Assembly: GCF_002159455.1 (NCBI RefSeq)
Contig: NZ_NFIQ01000042.1
Coordinates: 1 to 33,124 of the forward strand
DNA: 33,124 nt
DNA from: Flavonifractor sp. An306
GTDB taxonomy: Bacteria > Bacillota > Clostridia > Oscillospirales > Oscillospiraceae
Reading direction: 5' to 3'
Of the stretch, positions 1-7,309 are shown piece by piece; position 1 is the first letter of the stretch, and the number at the start of each line of letters is the position of its first letter. Below the pieces are notes generated by a model. That model was given only the letters and a program-made list of their open reading frames with translations, was not told the origin of the DNA and made no database searches. The position numbers were made by a program, and so were the translations under genes.

Positions 1-109
1 ATGAACATGAAGCACCTGGAGGCCGCCGTTGAGGATGCCTCCATTGCTGGCTGACTTCATTCATTCCAGGGTCTGCAAACCAATTTGCGCAAAATCCTTG
101 ACACTACCA

Positions 110-187
110 ACAACTTTGGAGACTTACTCCCACCTGTATCCCAATAAGCAGGAGCAGGTTGCGGATAAGCTCCAGAGTATATTTTAA
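110..187 (+). pseudogene. 3' remnant of a tyrosine integrase (third element)
   Basis: The frame ending at the TAA at 185-187 reads TTLETYSHLYPNKQEQVADK followed by a short tail. This is the C-terminal end of a Tn916/phage-type tyrosine recombinase, including the catalytic-Tyr neighbourhood (TYSHLYP). Upstream of about 110 the frame no longer looks like an integrase, so the rest of the gene is missing or scrambled. It lies on the plus strand, opposite to the two complete integrases, and ends about 90 bp before the first attachment core. I infer that it belongs to a third element whose body lies left of the window. The first 54 bases also form a short open frame ending in TGA that could be the end of another gene; I do not recognise it. 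Confidence 0.6.
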
Positions 188-197
188 CTGATTTTCG

Positions 198-217
198 TGT
201 ACCTTTCATGTACCTTT
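198..217. repeat. Paired 11-bp-spaced repeats, putative integrase arm site (third element)
   Basis: TGTACCTTT occurs at 198-206 and again at 209-217, start to start 11 bp. The pair lies about 62 bp from the core at 279. The same layout (two repeats 11 bp apart, 60-70 bp from the core) occurs at the guaA-proximal ends of the two complete elements, with different repeat sequences. This is inferred to be the arm-type binding site of the integrase whose remnant lies just upstream. Confidence 0.55.
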
Positions 218-230
218 TAAGCAGAAAGAA

Positions 231-265
231 ACCCGCAAGCCCTTGTGTATCAAGGGGTTGCGGGT
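231..265. terminator. Hairpin near the attachment site
   Basis: A 15-bp stem with one mismatch (ACCCGCAAGCCCTTG / CAAGGGGTTGCGGGT) and a 5-base loop. On the minus strand it is followed by TTTCTTT, on the plus strand by a weak T-rich stretch. It could terminate transcription in either direction between neighbouring elements, or be part of the element end. Confidence 0.45.
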
Positions 266-278
266 ATTTCTTCATTAC

Positions 279-288
279 TCCCACTCGC
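279..288. other. Attachment core A (guaA 3'-end copy)
   Basis: TCCCACTCGC. Read on the minus strand the local sequence is GAGTGGGAGTAA, that is Glu-Trp-Glu-stop, the C-terminus of GuaA. Core B shares TCCCACTCGC exactly and core C shares the central CCCACTC. Inferred junction between the third element and element 1. The stretch from here to the first gene at 426 holds only the arm repeats. Confidence 0.65.
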
Positions 289-387
289 TCCTGTTAGAAG
301 TTTTCTAAACAGATTTGCTTATGGGATTTAGCCCAGATTATTGGTATTCTTTTCATTATTCAGATAGTAGAGGCTATCTGATTTTTT

Positions 388-405
388 GTTGCCATAGTGT
401 TGCCA
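388..405. repeat. Putative integrase arm site, distal end of element 1
   Basis: GTTGCCA at 388-394 and 399-405, 11 bp apart. The same pair with the same spacing occurs at 9095-9112 at the other end of element 1. The pair begins 100 bp after core A. Confidence 0.65.
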
Positions 406-425
406 AAGACATAACACAGATTACT

Positions 426-893
426 TTATAGTCTTTTCTTAAGCACATCATAAAATCTCGCAGTTTGAGATTTACGCATGTCTGCAAATTCTAACAAATG
501 TTGAGAGGCATATTCATGTTGAACTTCACGACGCGCAGTAATGTACTTCCTAATATCACTTGGTTGTTTTAGACGAGGCCAATATATTAAAAAATCAGGG
601 AGAGATACATTCTCTTGTAAAAAAGTAGCAGTTGGCATGTCATTTTGAGCAGCCATTCCCACCTCAAACGGGACCCATTGAGAATATCTGGTTGCTTCAG
701 ACATTACAACTATAATATCTGTACAGTCATTAAGACTTTGCTTAATATGGTCTGTTAATGCCTTTCCGCTTCCCGTTATAGTAAAATCTAAAATATCGAG
801 ATAATAAGGGACATTCATCGCTTTGAGCTCATTAGCGATTTTATTAGCGGTATATGCATCTTCTTTTTTATGAGAGATAAAAAATTTAATCAT
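426..893 (-). CDS. TIR-domain protein, probable Thoeris sensor/NADase
   Basis: A 155-residue protein beginning MIKFFISHKKEDAYTANKIA, the betaA strand and box-1-like start of a TIR fold. The segment SQWVPFEVGMA (about residues 75-85) carries the Glu expected for NAD-cleaving TIR proteins, and there is no added domain. I chose the ATG at 893, overlapping the upstream stop by 4 bp (890-893), rather than an ATG 14 codons earlier inside the neighbour. It is the last gene of the caspase-TIR-TIR group, so it probably senses phage and makes an ADP-ribose-type signal. Known TIR families support the enzyme class. The phage trigger and the exact product are not visible. Confidence 0.8.
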   Translation of the reverse strand: MIKFFISHKKEDAYTANKIANELKAMNVPYYLDILDFTITGSGKALTDHIKQSLNDCTDIIVVMSEATRYSQWVPFEVGMAAQNDMPTATFLQENVSLPDFLIYWPRLKQPSDIRKYITARREVQHEYASQHLLEFADMRKSQTARFYDVLKKRL

Positions 894-1279
894 CTCGCTC
901 CACCTATTAAAAGCTTTAGGTTGTCCCATGTCCATCTATACATTTTATCTGAATTTGTTGCTGCTACTGGCTTGACACAATTATCATTAGCCCTTCCATA
1001 CAAAAGAAAATATGGTACACATTCTTCTTGAGCTATCTTTAATTCTGCACTTACGCCAGTAGCTGAATCCGTATTTTTTCCACAAATTACAATTACAACA
1101 TCGCATCCTTTAATCCTGCGGCGTGCGTTTGCTTTCCAATCCTTGGCAATAGTTTCCTTTATGGACATGTCGGTAATTTCAAACGGGGAATCAGTATTTC
1201 TAGCTTGCCCGACTAATAAATTTTTCAAATCTAAATCATGATCATAATCAAAACTGATAAATGTGCGTTTTTTCCCCAT
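890..1279 (-). CDS. MTH538/DUF1863 TIR-like protein (ThsB family)
   Basis: 129 residues starting MGKKRTFISFDYDHDLDLKN, characteristic of the MTH538 TIR-like (DUF1863) family used as ThsB in Thoeris. Other family marks are KDWKANARRRIKGCDVVIVIC (about 48-68) and GVSAELKIAQEE (about 76-87), which holds the likely catalytic Glu. The ATG at 1279 has AGGAG about 7 bp upstream, and the caspase-like gene ends 15 bp before it. ThsB proteins cleave NAD+ on phage detection and release a cyclic ADP-ribose isomer that switches on the effector. A second, different TIR gene follows with a 4-bp overlap, suggesting two sensors for one effector. Confidence 0.85.
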   Translation of the reverse strand: MGKKRTFISFDYDHDLDLKNLLVGQARNTDSPFEITDMSIKETIAKDWKANARRRIKGCDVVIVICGKNTDSATGVSAELKIAQEECVPYFLLYGRANDNCVKPVAATNSDKMYRWTWDNLKLLIGGAR

Positions 1280-1294
1280 AGTGAGTTCTCCTTT

Positions 1295-2263
1295 CTAAAT
1301 GAGTTTATTATTTACTAATCGCCAATATTGTTTTCCAATGGAAGTTAATGCACACGATTTAGAATGCATAGCTGCGAAATACATGTGCTCTTCACCTACT
1401 GGAACGACCAATCCAATTTCTTCCAATTTCTGCAAGTCGGAAAAAATTTTTGTATTATGTGGATTAGCATACGGTTGAATTACATCATGTTTCACATCCA
1501 AAGAATTAGTCGGCTCAAACGACGGATCAATCGGAAGTTCCGCATTTTCATCTGAAAAATATGTGCAGATCTTTCTAATAATAGATATATCCACCTGCGG
1601 AATGACTCTGCGTAAAGGTGTAAAGCGAGTTACATTTGTTTTAAAAACAGGTCGTTGCTCCCACGGGCCTAAAGCTTTGTCTATGTAAGCATATATACCA
1701 CCCGGAGTAATGTGTCCTGTAATATCAGCCGCCCCACCCTTTAATGCTTCTAATAATAGAGAAGTAAACAATCCATGTCCATTTAGTTCGACAGATGTTT
1801 CTGTGGAACGGCTAGCGGTTAAAATAGTAACCCCTTCATTGATTACTGCAGTAACCTGTCCAGAAGAACTAATACTTCCCATAAAACCAGAATAACAGCT
1901 GTCTAAAATAATAATTTTATCTTTACATCGTGAATCATTAGCAATATTCAAAACTTCTTGTAGTGATACTCCATAGTCATGTGCTCCAAAATCCGGAGTA
2001 ACCAAATACCCACCTACATTATCAATATGGCCATGTCCAGAATAGTAAAATAATGCAACATCAGCATCTCCCGAAAAGCATTCTTCAATTAGTTTTCTCA
2101 AGTGTGCTTTGGTCGAGACATTTTTTTGTAATTTTACAGAAAAGTTAGGTGAACCATCACCATTGCAGCTTAACTCTTGTGCCATATGTTCTGCGTCATT
2201 ACAGCATCCATGTAAAGGACATTGGGTATAATTGTCAATTCCAACAATCAATGCTTTCCTCAT
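1295..2263 (-). CDS. Caspase-like (C14) protease, probable Thoeris effector
   Basis: 322 residues. The N-terminal 200 are a metacaspase/caspase fold: RKALIVGIDNY at the start, the catalytic His in FYYSGHGH (His77) and the catalytic Cys in IILDSCYSG (Cys123). The remaining 120 residues form a separate domain with a possible winged-helix end (LQKLEEIGLVVP), a candidate for ligand sensing; this is inference. The ATG at 2263 follows AAAAGGAG, 18 bp after the restriction gene stop, and two TIR genes follow. In type IV Thoeris a TIR-made ADP-ribose signal activates such a protease, which then digests cell proteins and stops phage growth. I expect the same role here. The fold and dyad are clear; the signal molecule is inferred. 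Confidence 0.87.
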   Translation of the reverse strand: MRKALIVGIDNYTQCPLHGCCNDAEHMAQELSCNGDGSPNFSVKLQKNVSTKAHLRKLIEECFSGDADVALFYYSGHGHIDNVGGYLVTPDFGAHDYGVSLQEVLNIANDSRCKDKIIILDSCYSGFMGSISSSGQVTAVINEGVTILTASRSTETSVELNGHGLFTSLLLEALKGGAADITGHITPGGIYAYIDKALGPWEQRPVFKTNVTRFTPLRRVIPQVDISIIRKICTYFSDENAELPIDPSFEPTNSLDVKHDVIQPYANPHNTKIFSDLQKLEEIGLVVPVGEEHMYFAAMHSKSCALTSIGKQYWRLVNNKLI

Positions 2264-2281
2264 GTTTTTCGCTCCTTTTAT

Positions 2282-3199
2282 TTATCTAGGACCTAAAAAT
2301 TTGTCTCCATTCAAATGAATCATGTGATCCGGCATATCAGCGATCCAAACTTCCGTTTCCCAAGCAAGCATCTCAGAAAACTTCTTGAATGTCTTAAAAT
2401 CCAGAAAAGCTGTAACATAGATTTTCCCCGCGGTTACGCCGGTGGTCATTTCTTCGATCTCTTTGATGCGTTTCGGCTCCATCGGCCCAACAGATGTTAC
2501 CGACTCTATAAAATACAGCCAGTTCTTCTCCTCTGAGTAGAGGACCACATCTGGCATCTTATCATGTAATGTAATAGTAAATCCCAGTTCGCTAAGCTTG
2601 TCCTCGTTCTTTACCAAATCCTTTTCAATGGTATCGCCGACATAAAGGCATTCCGAATTTGGAGCAAAGCGCGGTGCAAATTCCTCGATAATTGCTTTTT
2701 GGAGTTGATTATGATCTCCTGGAGAAAAAGTGAAATCTTCACCGTTGATTTTCACAGGCATTTTGCGTCTGACACGCTTAGAAGCATATAGCTGAACAAG
2801 CGTGTCGTGATTAGTTTGAAAAGAAGTAAGCTTGGTTTCCCACCGATCTGTACCAAAACTCTGTACCAACTTTAGCATTTCATCTGTCAACCGATAGCGG
2901 TAATTGGGGCTATTGGTGGCCTTGCTATTATCCTCGATGAAAGCCGCATTCCTGAAATGGTGCATAGCCTGTTTTCTGAAGGTTTCACGACTATTTTCTG
3001 CATAAGTAGTCCCATAATTGTTATTCGCAAAAGCAATTACATCGTGAATACGAATCCATTCGTTGGTCGCATCTTGCCACGGAGTTTCCTCAACAAGTCC
3101 CGCCATGGCAAGCAAAACACAACAGCACATGGCATTTTGCTGCTTTGCCGGTACTTGCAAGGCATTTAATATCTCTTTTGCTTCATCTATTTTACTCAT
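2282..3199 (-). CDS. BsuBI/PstI-type restriction endonuclease
   Basis: 305 residues matching the BsuBI/PstI type II restriction family. The N-terminal half is a helical DNA-binding region. The C-terminal half holds the nuclease core: a GDHNQLQKAIIEEFAPRF segment at about 161-178, MPDVVLY (Asp217) and YFIESVTSVGPM (Glu232), an arrangement of the PD-(D/E)XK type. Family members cut CTGCAG, so that is the predicted site. Its ATG overlaps the methyltransferase stop by 4 bp, coupling the two. Full length with no damage seen. Confidence 0.85.
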   Translation of the reverse strand: MSKIDEAKEILNALQVPAKQQNAMCCCVLLAMAGLVEETPWQDATNEWIRIHDVIAFANNNYGTTYAENSRETFRKQAMHHFRNAAFIEDNSKATNSPNYRYRLTDEMLKLVQSFGTDRWETKLTSFQTNHDTLVQLYASKRVRRKMPVKINGEDFTFSPGDHNQLQKAIIEEFAPRFAPNSECLYVGDTIEKDLVKNEDKLSELGFTITLHDKMPDVVLYSEEKNWLYFIESVTSVGPMEPKRIKEIEEMTTGVTAGKIYVTAFLDFKTFKKFSEMLAWETEVWIADMPDHMIHLNGDKFLGPR

Positions 3200-4683
3200 A
3201 CATAACCCCTCAAAATTCTGTCACAAACCGGTTCCGACATATCGTGTGCAGCAATTAGCTCTTTTCCCATGGCCTCAATGACATCCATGGATGGAACCGG
3301 CATAGAGTTCACTTCAGTCGAATTGACCTGCGTTGAACCATTCAAAATCCTATAATAGCAGTCATACAAGGTGGAGTTAAACAAGACATAGAGACCGTAC
3401 ACAACACACTCCGAAAGATCACGCATCCCATCGATAAAATTTATCTTGTTTTGTGTGCTGATCTGGGAATACTCAGGATGCTTTTTTGCTAAGTAAACAC
3501 CACATTGAAGCCGCCTATGTTCTTCTTTTGCTGTAAATCGTTTGACAAAAAGATAGTTCTTATTTGGCTGTAATAGCCCCCTCTGCTCAGTAACCAGATA
3601 CTCGTGTTCCTTTCCTACAGGAAAAACCACTTTGCCATTTTGTATGTGCTGAGAATAGAACAATGGAACAGCCTGCTCTTCAGCTGCATCTCGCAGTGCT
3701 TCTCTGTTTCGGAAGTCAACTGTAAGTCCGGTTTTCATTTTTAGGCCAATGCTTGGTAGAGTGTTCTCCCACTTGTTCAAACTATTAAGTGTCTCCACTT
3801 CCTCAGCATTTGTCACCAGGTATACATAGAAATCGGGCCCATTTATAACGGCAGAATAGGGGGCCTTGAAAATGGTCTTTTTTGAAAAGTCTGAATTACT
3901 TTGGGTCGTAGTAATAGTAACAGTTTTTGGCTTTGAGCGCGTTTTTCTCAGCTTAATAATGATAGTTTCCTGCAGTACGCTCTCTTTTTCAAAGACTTTA
4001 TCTCGACTAACAAATAAGTGAATATGCTCCAAAACGCCTTCACTTAAAAACTTCTGACGAAATCTCTTGAAATAAGCACCTGAAGTCCAGGAGCGCGGGA
4101 TAATATAAACCATTTCGCCCCCATCCTTTAGGTTAAACATACTCATAGAAGCAAAGAGAAAGTAGAGATTGGGAGCGCCATAACATACATCCGGCATGGC
4201 TAAGGCTTCCGGGGCGTCCTTTGGTATTTTCATATATGGAGGATTTGCGATTACAAAATCAAATTTTTCAGGCTCCAAATTCGCTCCTAACATCAGATTA
4301 TAGTCAGCCGCTTGACTTAAAATATAGTTATCAGAAACGATTTCATAGGATATTTTCTGTTTGGATTGACTACACGCTATCTCCAGATTGGCCCGCAATA
4401 ACTCCATTACATTGGGGTCGTTCTCATAGCAAACCAGTCTAATCTCTTTTATTGCCGTGAAAGCCTGCAAGCGTTCCAATAATGCAATTGAGAGAATCCC
4501 AGAACCAGCACCAGGATCAAGGATAGAAAGTGCCTGACATCCATTAGGAATTTCAAATAGCCCAGCCATAAAAACAGCAGTTTCTTTGCTTGTAAAGAAC
4601 TGGCCATATTTTTTGCGCTGGCTTTTCGGCATATGATCAATATATTCTGTTGTTGCCCTAATTGCAAAGTCAAGCATGCTCAT
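3196..4683 (-). CDS. Type II adenine-N6 DNA methyltransferase (BsuBI/PstI partner)
   Basis: 495 residues. Motif I (S-adenosylmethionine binding) is DPGAGSG at about 56-62 and the catalytic motif IV is NPPY at about 147-150, as in Eco57I/PstI-type N6-adenine methylases. The N-terminal KKYGQFFTSKETAVFMAGLF is the motif X-like start of this group, and the C-terminal part is a target-recognition region. It protects host DNA from the endonuclease encoded next to it, probably at CTGCAG. I chose the ATG at 4683 because GGAG lies 10 bp upstream; this overlaps the controller gene by 14 bp. An ATG at 4677 is also possible. Confidence 0.88.
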   Translation of the reverse strand: MSMLDFAIRATTEYIDHMPKSQRKKYGQFFTSKETAVFMAGLFEIPNGCQALSILDPGAGSGILSIALLERLQAFTAIKEIRLVCYENDPNVMELLRANLEIACSQSKQKISYEIVSDNYILSQAADYNLMLGANLEPEKFDFVIANPPYMKIPKDAPEALAMPDVCYGAPNLYFLFASMSMFNLKDGGEMVYIIPRSWTSGAYFKRFRQKFLSEGVLEHIHLFVSRDKVFEKESVLQETIIIKLRKTRSKPKTVTITTTQSNSDFSKKTIFKAPYSAVINGPDFYVYLVTNAEEVETLNSLNKWENTLPSIGLKMKTGLTVDFRNREALRDAAEEQAVPLFYSQHIQNGKVVFPVGKEHEYLVTEQRGLLQPNKNYLFVKRFTAKEEHRRLQCGVYLAKKHPEYSQISTQNKINFIDGMRDLSECVVYGLYVLFNSTLYDCYYRILNGSTQVNSTEVNSMPVPSMDVIEAMGKELIAAHDMSEPVCDRILRGYV

Positions 4684-4882
4684 GATTCGTAAACTCCATA
4701 ATTTCATCAATACCGCAGTCTAAAGCCACACAAATTTTATACAGGCTCTCCATTGATACAAATTCATTTTTTCCCATCTTTGCTAAGACATTAAAACTAA
4801 CGCCAGCAGCATCTTTTAATTCCGAGCGTTTCATTTTTTTATCAATAAGAATTTTCCAAAGCTTGTCATAAGATACTGGCAT
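4670..4882 (-). CDS. Small XRE-type HTH protein, probable R-M controller
   Basis: About 70 residues starting MPVSYDKLWKILIDKKMKRS, almost entirely one Cro/C1-type helix-turn-helix (YozG-like), ending in a CVALDCGIDEIMEF helix. I chose the ATG at 4882 because GGAG lies 8 bp upstream; an in-frame start 20 codons earlier would fall at or before the predicted transcription start. It heads the methylase-nuclease-caspase-TIR-TIR operon and sits next to a 20-bp palindrome, so it probably regulates the operon, like the C proteins of many restriction systems. The binding site is inferred from position. Confidence 0.75.
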   Translation of the reverse strand: MPVSYDKLWKILIDKKMKRSELKDAAGVSFNVLAKMGKNEFVSMESLYKICVALDCGIDEIMEFTNHEHA

Positions 4883-4913
4883 CTCAACTTCTCCAATCAT
4901 ATCTGGATAAGTC

Positions 4914-4942
4914 ATTATACCATAAAACACACAATAACTCAA
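4914..4942 (-). promoter_or_regulatory. Sigma-A promoter of the defence operon
   Basis: Minus strand: -35 TTGAGT (4937-4942), 17-bp spacer, -10 TATAAT (4914-4919). Transcription should start near 4907, about 25 bases before the controller ATG at 4882. Confidence 0.7.
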
Positions 4943-4946
4943 GATT

Positions 4947-4966
4947 GTCTCATGATATCATGAGAC
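4947..4966. promoter_or_regulatory. Perfect 20-bp palindrome, candidate controller operator
   Basis: GTCTCATGATATCATGAGAC, a perfect inverted repeat ending 5 bp upstream of the -35 box. This position suits an activator site, and the neighbouring gene encodes a small HTH protein. Nothing else is seen between the controller gene and the DUF6061-like gene. Confidence 0.6.
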
Positions 4967-4998
4967 CAATTTGGCGTAACAAATGGTGTTAATTAGTT

Positions 4999-5244
4999 TT
5001 AATCAAGCAAAGATTTTACTGTCACAGCCTTCAGATACAGTTCCGGCTCACCATTCAAAATCAGTTCGGCATAGGCCAGCGGATCGTTGTAGATTAGCCA
5101 GTCCAGCTCCGACCGCTGGTACATACTGTTTGCAACCTCGTTCTCCACAGCGGTGCAGTCGATGGAGAGCAGCGTCCCGTCCTCTAAACACAGCTCCACG
5201 CAGGCGGTATCCAGGTCATACTTACAGGACACAATCTTTCTCAT
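4999..5244 (-). CDS. DUF6061-like small protein of mobile elements
   Basis: 81 residues, MRKIVSCKYDLDTACVELCL at the start and SELDWLIYNDPLAYAELILN in the middle. This resembles the DUF6061 family found next to mobilisation genes in clostridial elements; its function is unknown. It starts 6 bp after the truncated repA, with GGGAGG upstream of the ATG. Element 2 has no copy. No membrane segment or known motif is visible. Confidence 0.65.
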   Translation of the reverse strand: MRKIVSCKYDLDTACVELCLEDGTLLSIDCTAVENEVANSMYQRSELDWLIYNDPLAYAELILNGEPELYLKAVTVKSLLD

Positions 5245-5249
5245 AGTCG

Positions 5250-5906
5250 TTACCTCCCAATGCTTGAATTTCGGTTGATTTTCCGCAGCGGCACAAGGGC
5301 CGTTTCGGTTGTTTTAGATACAGGCAAGCAATGCGTGTGGATATCCACGATAACAAGCTTGATATCGCTGTGTTCCCGGACGAACTTTTCTAACTGTTCA
5401 TCCAGGCCACCGCCAATCATCTTGGCACTGGTGGCGAAGTGGAGGGAGCTTGTCCCCTCCACTCCAAACATACGGAACATCCGGCGCTGTAAGCGGCTCT
5501 CGTCATCTTCTAGGGCAAGATAGAGGACAGTCCCTTGATGGACTTTGTAGCCCCACAGGTCTTGCCCGGTACTGACATGGTGGGCGATCTGCGCCACCAG
5601 GAAGGACTTGCCGATTTTCGGCGCTCCGGCAAGGATGTACGCTCCTGTATAGAGCAGGTTCTCAATCACCGCAGACTTACCCTCAAACACATTGTCCATT
5701 AGCTCGTCCAGGGTCACAGTATGCAGATAGGCCGGGTCGCTCATGCGGCGCATCTTCCGGAAAAGTTCCTCCAAATCTCTTTCGGGGGAATTGTTTTTTT
5801 CGTCCGGGTCTGGTATAGTGGTCTTGGAATTTGTAGAGATTGACTGCCCATCATCTGCGCCAACAGATGAGTTCTGGGCGGTCATTTTCTTTTTTTCATC
5901 GGTCAT
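5250..5906 (-). pseudogene. Truncated RepA-like AAA ATPase (element 1)
   Basis: 218 residues, nearly identical to the first 188 residues of the intact ATPase at 16341-17516: disordered N-terminus, Walker A GAPKIGKS at about 94-101 and Walker B ending IVD at about 185-188. Directly after IVD the frame runs into unrelated sequence (starting IHTHCLPVSK) and stops 30 codons later. The second half, including the catalytic and C-terminal regions, is missing. The break falls inside a hairpin motif that in element 2 lies about 350 bp beyond the gene's stop, so a simple deletion joined the two. It may still make protein but is unlikely to be an active ATPase. The ATG at 5906 overlaps the mobC-like stop, as in the paralogue. 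Confidence 0.8.
5324..5348. repeat. GCAAGCAATGC-hairpin motif (element 1 copy)
   Basis: GCAAGCAATGC followed by GTGTGGATATCCAC, which contains the palindrome GTGGATATCCAC. Two related modules occur in the non-coding region of element 2 (15966 and 16002). Here the motif sits exactly at the point where repA is broken. Confidence 0.6.
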
Positions 5907-6231
5907 AGGCAAAGTCCTCCTGCATCCCGCTCATAATGGCAGCGATCATCTGGATGGTGTCCAGCAGCTCGTCGCTCACGCCCTGCCCGGCCTCGATCCG
6001 GCGCAGCTCGTCCAGCACAGCAGCCAGCTGGTCCCGCAGGGCCTTGTAGACCCTGGGGTTACCCTGGACCACCACATCCCGGCAAAGTAGCCGCCGGATG
6101 ATGTAATCCTGCTTGGTCAGGCCGGTAAGCTTCACCGCCGTCTCGATCTGGGCGTCCTCCTCCGGGGAGACCCGAAAAGCCACGGTCTTGTTCCTCCAAC
6201 GGTTGTGCTTATCCAAATTCTTCGCTGACAT
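5896..6231 (-). CDS. MobC-like/ribbon-helix-helix relaxosome protein (element 1)
   Basis: 111 residues. The N-terminal NRWRNKTVAFRVSPEEDAQI and the following LTGLTKQDYIIRRLL are typical of small ribbon-helix-helix MobC-type accessory proteins that bind oriT. The middle part, VQGNPRVYKALRDQLAAVLD, is shared almost word for word with the copy at 17506-17841. It starts 2 bp after int and overlaps the ATPase start by 11 bp, so int, mobC and repA form one unit. No relaxase is encoded beside it, so it may recruit a relaxase from a helper element. Confidence 0.7.
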   Translation of the reverse strand: MSAKNLDKHNRWRNKTVAFRVSPEEDAQIETAVKLTGLTKQDYIIRRLLCRDVVVQGNPRVYKALRDQLAAVLDELRRIEAGQGVSDELLDTIQMIAAIMSGMQEDFAYDR

Positions 6232-6233
6232 TT

Positions 6234-7307
6234 TTAATTGCCCCTTTCCATGTTCAATTTATCCGCCATTTCCGCCTGCTTGGACGGAAACAGGTGCGCG
6301 TAGTTGTAAGTGATGTCGATGCTCTCATGGCCCACCCGGTCCGCGATGGCCGTGGCAGAGAATCCCATATCGATCAAAAGTGAAACCGCACTGTGACGAA
6401 TATCATGGATTCTGATACGCGGCACCCCAGCTTCCTTGGCTCCCCGATCCATCTCCCGGTGAAGATAGCTCTTGGTAACAGTGAACATTCTGTCGTCTGG
6501 CCCGATTCCGTAGAGCATCTTGATGTAATCCTGGATTTCTTCGGCCAGAAACTGCGGTATGGTAATGACCCGATTGCTCTTTTCCGTCTTGGGGGTAGTA
6601 ATCAGATCCTGGCCATTCAACCGCTGATAGGATTTATTGATGGTAACGGTGCGCTTCTCAAAGTCAAAGTCCGCTGGGGTCAGGGCCAGCAGCTCCCCCT
6701 CTCGGATACCACACCAGTAGAGCATCTCGAAGGCGTAGAAGGACAGCGGCTTGTCCATCATCACCTCGGCAAATTTCAGGTACTGCTCCTTGGTCCAGAA
6801 CATCATCTCTCGGTTTTTCTTTTTGCCCATGCTGCCCGCCTTCTTGCAGGGATTCTCTCGGAGGTTGTAGTACCGAACCGCATGGTTGAAGATAGCACTG
6901 AGCTGATTGTGGACCGTTTTCAGGTACACCGGCGAGTAGGGCTTGCCGTTCTCGTCCTTATGGTTCAGCATCTCGTTCTGCCAGGTAATGATCTGCTGGG
7001 CGGTGATGTTACACATTTTCAGCCTGCCGAAGTAGGGCAGCAGCTTAGTACGGATGATGTGGTCCTTGGTAGCCCAGGTGTTCTCCTTGAGCCGGGTTTT
7101 CATATCCGCCGTGTAGAGGTCCACGAAACTCTTGAAGGTCATGTCCAGATCAGCGCTGGTCTTGTTGAGCTGTTCCCGCTCCCAGGCCTGCGCCTCTCGC
7201 TTGGTCTTGAAGCCCCGCTTTTGGGTCTGCTTGCGCTCGCCATTCCAGTCAGTGTACCGGTAGACTGCCCGCCAGGTGTTTGTCTTTTCTTCCTTATAGA
7301 CTGCCAT
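6234..7307 (-). CDS. int: Tyrosine recombinase (integrase) of element 1
   Basis: 357 residues of the Tn916/phage integrase type. Residues 1-50 are the small beta-sheet arm-binding domain (NTWRAVYRYTDWNGERKQ), about 55-160 the SAM-like core-binding domain and the rest the catalytic domain. Catalytic residues are visible: Arg202 (GIREGELLAL), Lys225 (INKSYQR), His301 and Arg304 (HDIRHS), His327 (GHES) and Tyr336 (YNYAHLFP). I chose the ATG at 7307 because GGAGG lies just upstream; it overlaps the xis stop by only a few bases. It inserts and excises the element at the guaA 3' end. Its arm-binding domain differs from that of the second integrase, in line with the different arm repeats. Confidence 0.93.
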   Translation of the reverse strand: MAVYKEEKTNTWRAVYRYTDWNGERKQTQKRGFKTKREAQAWEREQLNKTSADLDMTFKSFVDLYTADMKTRLKENTWATKDHIIRTKLLPYFGRLKMCNITAQQIITWQNEMLNHKDENGKPYSPVYLKTVHNQLSAIFNHAVRYYNLRENPCKKAGSMGKKKNREMMFWTKEQYLKFAEVMMDKPLSFYAFEMLYWCGIREGELLALTPADFDFEKRTVTINKSYQRLNGQDLITTPKTEKSNRVITIPQFLAEEIQDYIKMLYGIGPDDRMFTVTKSYLHREMDRGAKEAGVPRIRIHDIRHSAVSLLIDMGFSATAIADRVGHESIDITYNYAHLFPSKQAEMADKLNMERGN

Positions 7308-7309
7308 GA

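Noticed and set aside
57-284. 75-codon minus-strand frame at the left edge
   Set aside because: It runs through the arm repeats, the hairpin and the antisense of the integrase remnant; composition is not protein-like.
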